Of a stretch of 64,000 bases of DNA, positions 37,385 through 45,443 are shown one piece after another. The notes under the pieces are model-generated. The model worked only from the letters and a program-made list of their open reading frames with translations, did no database searches and was not told the DNA's origin. This DNA comes from Streptomyces pluripotens (GTDB lineage: Bacteria; Actinomycetota; Actinomycetes; Streptomycetales; Streptomycetaceae), in assembly GCF_000802245.2 (NCBI RefSeq), contig NZ_CP021080.1, positions 3,286,001-3,350,000 of the forward strand, written 5' to 3'. The number at the start of each line of letters is the position of its first letter. Position 1 is the stretch's first letter. Both the position numbers and the translations under genes were made by a program.

Positions 37385-38947
37385 TCAGCGGTGCACGCCG
37401 CTGAAGCCTTCCTGAGCACTGGCTGAAGGCTCGGGCGCGGCCGACCCCTCTGCCTGCCACAGCCGGGGCAGGCGCACCAGGAAGGTGGCGCCGCCTCCGG
37501 GCGTCTCCATCGCGGTCACCGTCCCACCACAGCTGCTCACCAGCGCCGACACGATGGCGAGACCGAGTCCCGATCCGGCCCGCGTCCGCGCACGGGAGCC
37601 GTGGGGGCGGAAGAAACGGTCGAAGACGTACGGGCGGTCAGCGGCGGGGATTCCGGGGCCGTTGTCGGCCACCAGGATCTCGGTCACCGGACCCGCCGCC
37701 TCGGCGGTGATCCGGGTGGCGGTGCCGGGCGGTGTGTGGGCACGGACGTTCGCCAGCAGGTTGCCGGCCACCTGACGCAGCCGCAGCCTGTCGGCACAGA
37801 CCGTCAGACCCGTCGCGGCGTCCAGCCCGACCGGGTGGCCGGGGCCGAGCACGCGGTGCTCCTCGACCGCCTCCCGAAGGACCGCGGCCACCTCCACCCG
37901 GGCGGCGGGGGTGCCGCCCTCATCCACCTCATCATTCGTGCCGCCGTTCGCCTCACCGTTCGTGCCGCCGTATGCGTCGACGTACGTCTGGTCCTTCGTC
38001 TGACCGTTCGTCTTGGGCGTATCGCCGGTGGCCTCGTGGTCCAGCCTCGCCAGGAACAGCAGGTCCTCCACGAGTCCCGTCATCCGGGCCGTCTCCGCGG
38101 CGATCCGTGACATCGCCCGGTCCAGCCGAGGGCCGGGCGGCAGCCCTCCCCGTCCGTGGAGCTCGGCGTAACCGCGGACCAGTGCCAGCGGCGTACGCAG
38201 TTCGTGGGAGGCGTCGGCCACGAACTGCTCCAGCTTGAGCCGGGCGGACTCACGGGCGGCAAGGGACGCGTCCAGCCGGACGAGCATGTGGTCGAAGCCC
38301 GCGGTGAGCCGTCCCATCTCACCGCGGGACGGCCGGGCCCCGGTACGGGGCGTCACGTCGCCGGCGGCTACCGCCGCCGTGGCCTGCACCAGGTCGTCCA
38401 GCGGACGGAGCTCCCTACGCACCACCCACCAACCGATTCCCCCACCGAGTGCCACCACGGTGCCGCCGCCCAGGAGCAGGCTCCACAGCAACAGGCCGGC
38501 CGTCCGCGCCACTTCTCCCAGCGAGACGGCGAAGACGGTCACGCCGCCATCGGGTCGGCGTACCGCCGTCCAGTGGTAGTCGAGCGTCCCGTCCACGCTC
38601 TCGGCGCTCCGTATCCCGCCGTCCGGACCGCCGGACAGGGCGGCCGGCCAGGAGACGGCCGGCAGGGGATCCGGATCTCCGGTCGCCTCCGACGGTGTGG
38701 TCTGCTCAAGGTGCCCCCGTGCGTCGAAACGCAGCAGGGCCACCGCCCGCCGGGCCGGAGGCTGGGCCCGGTCGGCCGAACCGCCGGAAGGCGCCGGCTG
38801 CGGTTGGGCGCGGGCGCGCAGGAGCCGGGCATCGGCCTCGTCGACGAGGCTGGACCGCGTCCACCACAGGGTGCCGCCTCCCAGCACGACCACCGCCCCG
38901 GTGAGCAGGACAGCCACCAGGAGGGCGAGGCGCGCGCGCAACCGCAT
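37385..38947 (-). CDS. Sensor histidine kinase
   Basis: A 520-aa protein. Two membrane spans (residues 8-30 and about 165-190) flank an extracellular sensor of about 130 aa. Then come HAMP (RRELRPLDDLVQATAAVAAG), the dimerisation H-box (DASHELRTPLALVRGYAEL) and a catalytic domain with N (NLLANVRAHTPPGT), G1 (DNGPGIP), F (FDRFFR) and G2 (GSGLGLAIV) boxes. Between H and N boxes sits an unusual Asn/Gly/Thr-rich insert (TNGQTKDQTYVDAYGGTNGE). It starts 3 nt after the response regulator gene, so they are one operon. Confidence 0.93.
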   Translation of the reverse strand: MRLRARLALLVAVLLTGAVVVLGGGTLWWTRSSLVDEADARLLRARAQPQPAPSGGSADRAQPPARRAVALLRFDARGHLEQTTPSEATGDPDPLPAVSWPAALSGGPDGGIRSAESVDGTLDYHWTAVRRPDGGVTVFAVSLGEVARTAGLLLWSLLLGGGTVVALGGGIGWWVVRRELRPLDDLVQATAAVAAGDVTPRTGARPSRGEMGRLTAGFDHMLVRLDASLAARESARLKLEQFVADASHELRTPLALVRGYAELHGRGGLPPGPRLDRAMSRIAAETARMTGLVEDLLFLARLDHEATGDTPKTNGQTKDQTYVDAYGGTNGEANGGTNDEVDEGGTPAARVEVAAVLREAVEEHRVLGPGHPVGLDAATGLTVCADRLRLRQVAGNLLANVRAHTPPGTATRITAEAAGPVTEILVADNGPGIPAADRPYVFDRFFRPHGSRARTRAGSGLGLAIVSALVSSCGGTVTAMETPGGGATFLVRLPRLWQAEGSAAPEPSASAQEGFSGVHR

Positions 38948-38950
38948 GCC

Positions 38951-39679
38951 TCAGCGCTCCTCGGTCCGCAGGACGTAGCCGAATCCGCGCACGGTGTGGA
39001 TCAGGGCCGGACCGTGCACGTCGACCTTCTTGCGGAGTTGGCTGATGTGCACCTCGACCAGGTTGCCGTCACCGCGCCCGGCGTCGGCGTGCCCCCAGAC
39101 GCCCTCGATGATCTGGGACTTCGAGAGCACCTGGCCACTCCACCGGAGCAGGTACCGCAGCATGCGGTATTCGGTGGGGGACAGGGCGATCTCCCGGCCG
39201 TTCCGGGTCACCCGGTGGGCCCGGTCGTCGAGTGCGAGACCGCCGTGACGCAACGGCCGGTCCGCCGGGCCGGCTCGTCGGCTGCGACGCAGTACGGCGG
39301 CGATCCGCAGGGTCAGCTCCTCCAAGCTGAAGGGCTTCGTCAGGTAGTCGTCGCAGCCCCGCGCGAACCCGGTGCGCAGATCGGCCCGGCTGTCCCGCGC
39401 GGTCAGGAAGATGACCGGGAGCTCGCATCCGGCTTCGCGCAACCGCCCACACACCTCGAACCCGTCGAGGTCGGGCAGGGCGACGTCGAGCAGCAGCAGG
39501 TCGCATCCAGCGGACGGCCCGGCGGAGACGCACTCACGGCCGGTCAGCATGGCGCGGGTCTCGTACCCTTCGTGCCGCAGGGCCGCCTCCAGCAGCTCGA
39601 CCATGGGTTCGTCGTCTTCGACGAGGAGGATCCTGGCACGTGGCGAGCGGGCGTCCGCCCCCGAAATCGTCGAATCCAT
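38951..39679 (-). CDS. OmpR-type response regulator
   Basis: A 242-aa protein. The receiver has VEDDEPMVEL (acid pocket), phosphorylation Asp in LLLLDVALPDLDGFEV, TAR and KPF. The C-terminal winged helix shows LSPTEYRMLRYLL, LSKSQIIEGVWG and VHISQLRKKV. It is the partner of the adjacent sensor kinase. The start at ATG 39679 agrees with the domain start. Two 20-bp direct repeats lie 212 nt upstream and may be its binding sites. Confidence 0.95.
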   Translation of the reverse strand: MDSTISGADARSPRARILLVEDDEPMVELLEAALRHEGYETRAMLTGRECVSAGPSAGCDLLLLDVALPDLDGFEVCGRLREAGCELPVIFLTARDSRADLRTGFARGCDDYLTKPFSLEELTLRIAAVLRRSRRAGPADRPLRHGGLALDDRAHRVTRNGREIALSPTEYRMLRYLLRWSGQVLSKSQIIEGVWGHADAGRGDGNLVEVHISQLRKKVDVHGPALIHTVRGFGYVLRTEER

Positions 39680-39890
39680 GCACGCGATGCTAGGAAGGGG
39701 AACTGTGTGCGGCCTGTGCGCGGTCCCGGGCAGTTCCTGCCGCACGGGCGCCGACCGGGCGCAGTCTTCGGGTGGAGCCGCCCGGCCGTTGCCCGCGCAC
39801 GGACAACGCGGGCGGCGCGCATCGGGCGGGGCCACGTGCCGGTACCCGTCGTTCCGTCCCGACGGCGGCTCCGGCGCCCCACGCGTCCCT

Positions 39891-39932
39891 GCGGGGCACC
39901 CCTGTCCGCTGTGCGGGGCACCCCTGTCCGCT
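39891..39932. repeat. 20-bp direct repeat, possible OmpR-type box
   Basis: GCGGGGCACCCCTGTCCGCT is present at 39891-39910 and 39913-39932 (22-bp period, two helix turns). It lies upstream of the response regulator; the rest of the 39680-40083 spacer holds nothing recognised. Confidence 0.5.
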
Positions 39933-40083
39933 TGCCGAAGAACAAGCCGCGCGGCCACTCCCCGGCGGCCGCGCGAAGGCGCCTCCCCTGCGGTGGTCCT
40001 GGACCGTGCACCCGTCAGGTCGCCCGTGATGACCGGGCTCGGGCCGGGCGGACCGGGGAAGGCGCCGCCCGGCGGCTGAGGTC

Positions 40084-40115
40084 GCGGTCGGCGCGGCCAG
40101 GGCCGCACCGACCGC
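40084..40115 (-). terminator. Terminator of conservon operon
   Basis: GCGGTCGGCGCGGCC pairs with GGCCGCACCGACCGC (one mismatch), 3 nt past the stop of the last operon gene. Confidence 0.65.
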
Positions 40116-40118
40116 TTC

Positions 40119-40907
40119 TCACCGGGCGCCCGGGGTCCGGGCCGAGGCGAGGTGCGCGGTCAGGATGTGGGAGTCGAGCAGGGCGACGTCGGCCGTGCGG
40201 TCGGCACGCGCGTAGCCGGCGAGCATCCGCTTGGTCAGGACGAGGGCCTCGGGGGAGCGCCGCAGCAGCGGCGCCGTCCACGCGTCGATGACCTCGTCCA
40301 ACCGTTCGAGGGGGGCCACCTCATGGAGGAGTCCAAGACGGTGCGCGGTGGCGGCGTCGAACGCGTTGCAGGTGAGCATGAGTTCCCGGATCCTCGCGGC
40401 GCCGGCCTCGGAGATCAGGCGGCCCATGGCTCCTCCCCAGGCCGGCGGCAGGCCCACCCCGACCTCCGGCATGCGGAACCGGCAGGTGTCCGCACCCGCG
40501 CGGAGGTCGCAGTACGCGGCGAGTGCGAGACCAGCCCCGATGACGCTGCCGTGTAGCCGGGCGAGGGTGACGGCATGGGTGTTCTCCAGGGCAAGGCACA
40601 GGCGGTGTGCCTTGTCGGTGATGCGGCGCAGGGTGGTCCCCGCCGGGTCTGTGGCGAGGGCGGCCTGGTACTCGTGGCGGTCGGCTCCCCGGCAGAAGTC
40701 CTTGCCCAGGGACGACAGGATCAGGACGCGGACGTCCGGGCGGTCGTGGAGGCCGTCGAGGAGCGCCAGGAGGGCGTCGAGCGCGGCGATGTCCAGGGTG
40801 TCGTCCCCTGCGGAGGGGTTGAGCCGGACGTGGAGGACGGGGCCGCGCTGCTCGACACGTACGGCCTCGTGCACCGACACGGTGGGGGAAGGGGATGAGG
40901 AGTTCAT
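40119..40907 (-). CDS. Enoyl-CoA hydratase/isomerase-family protein
   Basis: A 262-aa crotonase-fold protein. It has LSSLGKDFCRGADR (oxyanion region), LHGSVIGAGLALAAYCDL and CRFRMPEVGVGLPPAWGGAM. The hydratase Glu position falls in FRMPEVGVGL, but the second acid is not clear, so isomerase or another acyl-CoA reaction is possible. The start at 40907 overlaps the P450 stop (ATGA). As last gene of a conservon operon it may modify a CoA-bound substrate of the P450s; this is inference. Confidence 0.8.
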   Translation of the reverse strand: MNSSSPSPTVSVHEAVRVEQRGPVLHVRLNPSAGDDTLDIAALDALLALLDGLHDRPDVRVLILSSLGKDFCRGADRHEYQAALATDPAGTTLRRITDKAHRLCLALENTHAVTLARLHGSVIGAGLALAAYCDLRAGADTCRFRMPEVGVGLPPAWGGAMGRLISEAGAARIRELMLTCNAFDAATAHRLGLLHEVAPLERLDEVIDAWTAPLLRRSPEALVLTKRMLAGYARADRTADVALLDSHILTAHLASARTPGAR

Positions 40908-42151
40908 ATGAGGGTGACGTCCAGGTTCAGCAGGCGTCTGAAGGCCACCCGGGGCGCCATGGCAGGGGGGCGCACCAAGGTGAGGCCGGGCAGGCGCCTG
41001 ACCAGTCGGCGGAGCAGTGTCTGGGCCTCCAGTCGCGCCAGTGGCGCACCGAGGCAGTAGTGGATGCCTCCGCTGAAGGCGAGGTGGGCGGGTTTGCGGT
41101 GGGGGTCGAACCGGTCGGGGTCGTGGTGCCGGGCCGGGTCCCGATGTGCCGCGCCCACCATGAGGTGGACCATGTCGTCCGCGCGCACGTCCACGCCCTC
41201 CAGCGTGCAGTCCACGGCGGCGACTCGGCTGATCACGTGCGAGGGAGGGTCGAAACGCAGCGTCTCCTCCACGAAAGCGGGCACCAGGTCGGGGCAGGAG
41301 GCGACCAGGTCCCACCGTTCCGGCCGTTCGACCAGCCGGAGCACCATGGTCGACAGCAGTGTGGAGCTGGTCTCCAACGCGGCCAGCAGCACGAACAGGG
41401 AGAGGTAGTAGACCGCTTCGTCGGCCTTGTCCTGGTCCGGCTCCATGGCGTCCCAGGTGGTGATCCACCGGGACACGGGGTCTTCCCTCAGGCAGGCGCG
41501 CCGATCGCGCACCACCGTGAGGAAGTAGTCCCGCAGTTCGGCCATCGCCACATCGGACCTGGCCAACTGACTTGCTGTGGGAAGTAGTTCCTGAGTGTAG
41601 ACCTGCTCGTGGGTCAGCTCGCGCAGACGTGGCCAGTCGGCCCGCGGCAGGTCGAGCCAGTCACCGATGACGGCGATGGGCAGTTCCTCACTCACCAGGG
41701 CGGCGAAGTCCGCCGTGCCGTCCCTCAGCCGATCGGCCAGGACGTCGAGGAGGCGATCAGTCGCCCGAGTGACCGTGTGGCCCAACTGATCGATGGTGCC
41801 GCGGTCGAAGTTCCCGGCCGCCCGCCGCACCCTGGTGTGGTCCGGCGGGTTGAGTGCCGGCAGGGTGCTGGCTATCTCCCGTGCGGAGAAGGCGCTCCAG
41901 CGGGTACGCGCTCCCTGCTTCTCCCGCCAGCGCCGGTCCGGCTCCAGCCAGGTACCGCTGCGCACTATCCGGTCGCACAGGTCGAAACGGGTCACCAGGA
42001 ATCCGCCCCACGGGGCCAGGACGACGGGGCCTTTGGAGCGGAGTTCGGCATAGAGGGGGAAGGGATCGGCCTGGCCCTGCGCCGTTCGTAAACGGGAGAG
42101 AAGGGAAACGGCGGCTCGGCGGTCGGACATCAGAGTCGTGGTACTTCCCAC
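40904..42151 (-). CDS. Cytochrome P450, conservon partner
   Basis: A 415-aa P450. It shows a normal ExxR (EETLRFDPPSHVISR) and the haem loop FSGGIHYCLGAPLARLE. The I-helix reads ALETSST, keeping an acid-alcohol pair. A GTG start at 42151 with AAAGGGG upstream is used. It forms an operon pair with the enoyl-CoA hydratase-like gene and lies 107 nt downstream of the CYP157-like P450. Streptomyces conservons often end in two P450 genes (CYP154/156 and CYP157 types). Substrate unknown. Confidence 0.92.
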   Translation of the reverse strand: MGSTTTLMSDRRAAVSLLSRLRTAQGQADPFPLYAELRSKGPVVLAPWGGFLVTRFDLCDRIVRSGTWLEPDRRWREKQGARTRWSAFSAREIASTLPALNPPDHTRVRRAAGNFDRGTIDQLGHTVTRATDRLLDVLADRLRDGTADFAALVSEELPIAVIGDWLDLPRADWPRLRELTHEQVYTQELLPTASQLARSDVAMAELRDYFLTVVRDRRACLREDPVSRWITTWDAMEPDQDKADEAVYYLSLFVLLAALETSSTLLSTMVLRLVERPERWDLVASCPDLVPAFVEETLRFDPPSHVISRVAAVDCTLEGVDVRADDMVHLMVGAAHRDPARHHDPDRFDPHRKPAHLAFSGGIHYCLGAPLARLEAQTLLRRLVRRLPGLTLVRPPAMAPRVAFRRLLNLDVTLI

Positions 42152-42258
42152 GGTGACAGCCCCTTTCTGAGCACAGCCGCCATACGTACCCGTGGGAATC
42201 TTGAAGCATCCAATAACACAGTGTTCTCGTTGGGTTACTTACATCACTCCCTCATCCT

Positions 42259-43638
42259 CTAGACCTCGCCTCGTGTCCATGCCAGGAACCGGCTGAACAG
42301 GCCTTGCCTGGGCCGCGGTGCGGCAGGAGCGGCCGCCGGACCCGGCGCCGGGGCGGAGCGCTGGACAGGGGCCGCGGACCAGTCGGCCGCCTCCGCGACC
42401 GGCCGGCCCACGGGCACCGCGGACGGCACCGCACGCGGAGTGAACCGGATCGGGAGGGTCACCAGCGAGCGGCTCCAGGGGGCGTCCCCCCAGGCGAGCG
42501 CCTTGAACGGAACGCGCATCTCGACATCGGGCAGCCGGTTGAGCACCGACTCGACCGCACTCACCACGATCAGGGACGCCAGGTCCTTCGCCGGACACGC
42601 GTGGGGGCCGGCACCGAAGGCCAGGTGAGCCTTCCCGCCGAGCTGCTCGCTGTGCTCGGTGAGCGCCGGATCGGTGTTGGCCGCCGCGAACGAGATCAGG
42701 ACCGGATCGTTGGCGCGCAGCGAGCGGCCCCCCAATTCGATGTCCTGAGTCGGGTAGTGGGCAGCGTAGTTGGCGATCGGCGCATACCTCCACAGTGTTT
42801 GGGCGACCGCGTCCTCCACCGGTAGACCGACCGGCCAGTCCTCGCTGAAGTACAGGGCGCAACTGGTGCCGATGGCAGCCGCCAGGGGCGCAGTGCCACC
42901 GGAGAGCAGGGTCACGAGTTGGTGGAGCACCTCCTCGTCGGACAGCCCGGCGGGATGGTGCATCAGACGTGTCGTCACGTCCGCACCGGGATTGCGGTGT
43001 TTGAGGGCGATCAGCTCCGTCAGCGCACCGCCGAGGGCCTCGTCCGCACCGGAGGTGCCCTCGAAGATGCCGGTGATCCCGGCGATGACGCGGTCACCGA
43101 GTTCGGGCGGGCAGCCGAACAGGTCACTGAAGACGAGCAGGGGAAGGGGCTGGGCGTACTCGGCCATCAGCTCCGCCTGGCCGCGGGACTCGGAGCTGAA
43201 GCGGCTGATCAGGTAGTCGGCGGACTGCTGGACCTTCCGGACGAGCTGCAGTTCGTTGACCGTGGCCAGGCTGTCCGTGACCGCCAGACGCAGGCGGGCG
43301 TGCGCCGCACCGTCGGAGAACAGCGCGTTGGGGCGATACCCCATCATGGGCAGGGCGGGACTGTCCGGGGGGACGCGCCCTTCGTTCAGCGCCTTCCAGC
43401 GGCGGGAGTCGCGGACGAACAAGTGGGGGTTCTGCAGGATGGACAGGGCCGCTTCGTAGCTGGTGACCAGCTCGACCTCGACCCCCGGAGCGATGTCGAC
43501 GGGGGCACTCGGGCCGAGCGAGCGCAGGTGGGTGTAGAAGCGTTCCGGGTCGGAGCCGAAGCCCGGTCCGAACAGCTGGACGTTCCCGTGTGCGGGACAA
43601 GCGGGGGGTATCTCCGCGGCGTCGTGTTGGTGGTGCAT
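42259..43638 (-). CDS. CYP157-like cytochrome P450 without ExxR
   Basis: A 459-aa P450 with haem loop FGAGPHACPAKDLA. The K-helix region where ExxR is expected reads VAQTLWRYAPIANYA, so the near-universal Glu and Arg are replaced (QTLW). CYP157 enzymes of Streptomyces are known for this loss. A Pro/Ala-rich tail of about 50 aa follows, ending in FSRFLAWTRGEV. It sits 10 nt after the conservon GTPase, the usual place of CYP157. It may act in signalling rather than in ordinary hydroxylation. Confidence 0.88.
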   Translation of the reverse strand: MHHQHDAAEIPPACPAHGNVQLFGPGFGSDPERFYTHLRSLGPSAPVDIAPGVEVELVTSYEAALSILQNPHLFVRDSRRWKALNEGRVPPDSPALPMMGYRPNALFSDGAAHARLRLAVTDSLATVNELQLVRKVQQSADYLISRFSSESRGQAELMAEYAQPLPLLVFSDLFGCPPELGDRVIAGITGIFEGTSGADEALGGALTELIALKHRNPGADVTTRLMHHPAGLSDEEVLHQLVTLLSGGTAPLAAAIGTSCALYFSEDWPVGLPVEDAVAQTLWRYAPIANYAAHYPTQDIELGGRSLRANDPVLISFAAANTDPALTEHSEQLGGKAHLAFGAGPHACPAKDLASLIVVSAVESVLNRLPDVEMRVPFKALAWGDAPWSRSLVTLPIRFTPRAVPSAVPVGRPVAEAADWSAAPVQRSAPAPGPAAAPAAPRPRQGLFSRFLAWTRGEV

Positions 43639-43648
43639 GCCATGGCTC

Positions 43649-44209
43649 CTAGCCGAGTGCGGACATGAGGTGTTGCACGAGGGTGATGAGTGCCTCCGTC
43701 GACGCCTGCTGCTGACGCACGTCGCAGTTGACCAGAGGGGTCTCCGCGGAGAGGTTCAGGGCCTCGCGTATCTCCTCGAGCGGGTAGTCGGGGTTGCCGT
43801 CGAAGCGGTTGACGCCGACGGCATAGGTCAGGCCGAACTGCTCGACCAGGTCCAGGACGGGGAAACACTCGTGCAGCCGCTCGGGGTCGACGAGGACCAG
43901 TGCGCCCAGCGCGCCGGCCGACAAGCTCTCCCACATCTCCTTGAAGCGTTCCTGCCCCGGCGTGCCGAAGAGGTAGAGCACCAACCGCTGGTTGAGGGTC
44001 CGCCGGCCGAAGTCCATGGCCACGGTGGTGGTCGTCTTGTCCGGCGTTCCGGAAAGGTCGTCGAAGCCCTCGCTCGCCTCGGTGATCTCCTCTTCGGTCT
44101 GCAGCGGCTCGATCTCGGAGATGCTGCCGATCAACGTGGTCTTCCCGGCCCCGAAAGGACCCACGACGAGGATCTTCACGGCGTGAGCGACGGCTGGATC
44201 CAGGTACAC
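43649..44209 (-). CDS. cvnD: Conservon GTPase CvnD
   Basis: A 186-aa Ras-like small GTPase of the MglA/conservon type. It has the P-loop GPFGAGKTT, GTPGQERFKEMW (switch II, where DxxG is replaced by FGTPGQ) and NRFDG for base recognition. It works with CvnA-C at the membrane as a G-protein-like switch. It is the fourth gene of the operon, 3 nt after cvnC. Confidence 0.93.
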   Translation of the reverse strand: MYLDPAVAHAVKILVVGPFGAGKTTLIGSISEIEPLQTEEEITEASEGFDDLSGTPDKTTTTVAMDFGRRTLNQRLVLYLFGTPGQERFKEMWESLSAGALGALVLVDPERLHECFPVLDLVEQFGLTYAVGVNRFDGNPDYPLEEIREALNLSAETPLVNCDVRQQQASTEALITLVQHLMSALG

Positions 44210-44212
44210 GGC

Positions 44213-44602
44213 TTACGCTCCGTACGGTGTTTTCAGGCTGGCGTGCAGGCCGTCGATGACGGCCTGGAGCAGCTCGCGGTCTGGGAGCTCGGCACGCGGT
44301 GTGGGAGGCCGCACGAAGATGAGGCCGTCGTCTTCCATCCGAGCCAGCAAGATGCGCACGATGCCCAGCGGCAGGTGCGTGTGACCGGCCACCTCGGCCA
44401 CGGACAGGAAGCCGTCCGAGACCAGGTCCATGACCTCGCGAGCCTCCGGGGACAGCGCGCGTGCCGGGGCGCCCTCCTGGGCGGTCACGAGCGTGGTGTG
44501 CGAGTACTCGTGCTCCGGAGGCAGGCCACGCCCGTTCGTGATCACAAACAGAGGGACTAAATCGGACGTCAGCTCCAGAGCCTGATCCGGATTCTCACGC
44601 AT
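44213..44602 (-). CDS. cvnC: Conservon protein CvnC (DUF742)
   Basis: A 129-aa DUF742 protein: LVPLFVITNGRGLPPEHEYS, then a winged-helix-like C-terminus (FLSVAEVAGHTHLPLGIVRI, LLARMEDDGLIFVRPP). It overlaps cvnB by 8 nt. It interacts with the other conservon proteins at the membrane; no enzymatic motif. Confidence 0.92.
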   Translation of the reverse strand: MRENPDQALELTSDLVPLFVITNGRGLPPEHEYSHTTLVTAQEGAPARALSPEAREVMDLVSDGFLSVAEVAGHTHLPLGIVRILLARMEDDGLIFVRPPTPRAELPDRELLQAVIDGLHASLKTPYGA

Positions 44603-45443
44603 CGCCGGCCGTCCTTCCTCGGGGAGCCGCGGCCGTGCCCAGCGCGGGCACCACGTCCTTCAGGCGCGTGGTGTACTCCTCGATGTCGCAGTCGTGTTCG
44701 GCCGATGCAGCCAGGTAGGCACCGTCACCGGCCGCGATCAGGAAGACCCAGCCGTGCTGGAACTCGATGACCGTCTGCAACCACTCGACGTCGTCCCGAC
44801 CATCCGCGAACTGCGCCGTCGCCCGGCTGTAGGCGTGCAGACCCGTCATCGCGGCGGACATCGTGTCGGCCAGGTCCTTGCCCATCCCCGAGGTCGTCCC
44901 CCGCGGCAGCCCGTCGGCGCCGAGCAGCACGGCGTGCCGGGCCCCCCGGACCTCGGCGACCACCGTGTCCAACTCGGGAAGCACGAAGCCCGGTCCGCCT
45001 CTCGCCTCGTCCTGGACCAGTTGGGCGTCGAGGGCCCGGGCCCCATCGGCGCCGTTCACCCTCGGGGCGGAGGTGAGGTTGTCACCCAGCCGGGCGACCA
45101 GCCGGTGCATACGGAACGAGATCTGCTGCAGGTCGACGTCCGGCTCCGCGGCGGCGGCCAGGTAGGCACCTGGTCCCGCTCCGACCAGGAACACCCAGCC
45201 GTGTGAGAACTCGACGATCGTCTGGTTCCACTGCCATTCCTTCACCGGGCCCGCGAAGCGGGCCGTGGCACGGCTGAGCGACTGCATGCCGGCCATGGCG
45301 GCGGAAACGGTGCGCACGCCCTTCTCGGTCATGCCGTCCGTGGCTCCCCTGGATATGCCGTCCGAGGACAGCACCACGGCGTGCAGTGCCCGGGGAACGT
45401 TGTCCACGATGTCCTTGACCATCCAGGACAGGTCAGTGGTCAT
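44595..45443 (-). CDS. cvnB: CvnB with two fused roadblock domains
   Basis: A 282-aa protein that is a tandem duplication of the usual CvnB of about 137 aa. Copy 1 shows DISWMV-like start MTTDLSWMVKDIVDNVP, then HAVVLSSDGISRGATDGM and GWVFLVGAGPGAYLAAAAEP. Copy 2 shows LDTVVAEVRGARHAVLLGAD, SGMGKDLADTMSAAM and GWVFLIAAGDGAYLAASAEH. A linker of about 25 aa (residues 122-150) joins them. Roadblock/LC7 domains act as partners or activators of the small GTPase and normally dimerise, so this chain may be an obligate internal dimer. Its stop overlaps the next gene. Confidence 0.92.
   Translation of the reverse strand: MTTDLSWMVKDIVDNVPRALHAVVLSSDGISRGATDGMTEKGVRTVSAAMAGMQSLSRATARFAGPVKEWQWNQTIVEFSHGWVFLVGAGPGAYLAAAAEPDVDLQQISFRMHRLVARLGDNLTSAPRVNGADGARALDAQLVQDEARGGPGFVLPELDTVVAEVRGARHAVLLGADGLPRGTTSGMGKDLADTMSAAMTGLHAYSRATAQFADGRDDVEWLQTVIEFQHGWVFLIAAGDGAYLAASAEHDCDIEEYTTRLKDVVPALGTAAAPRGRTAGDA

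Noticed and set aside
38156..40291. 711-aa plus-strand ORF over the two-component operon
   Set aside because: Antisense shadow; the minus-strand kinase and regulator have complete motif sets.
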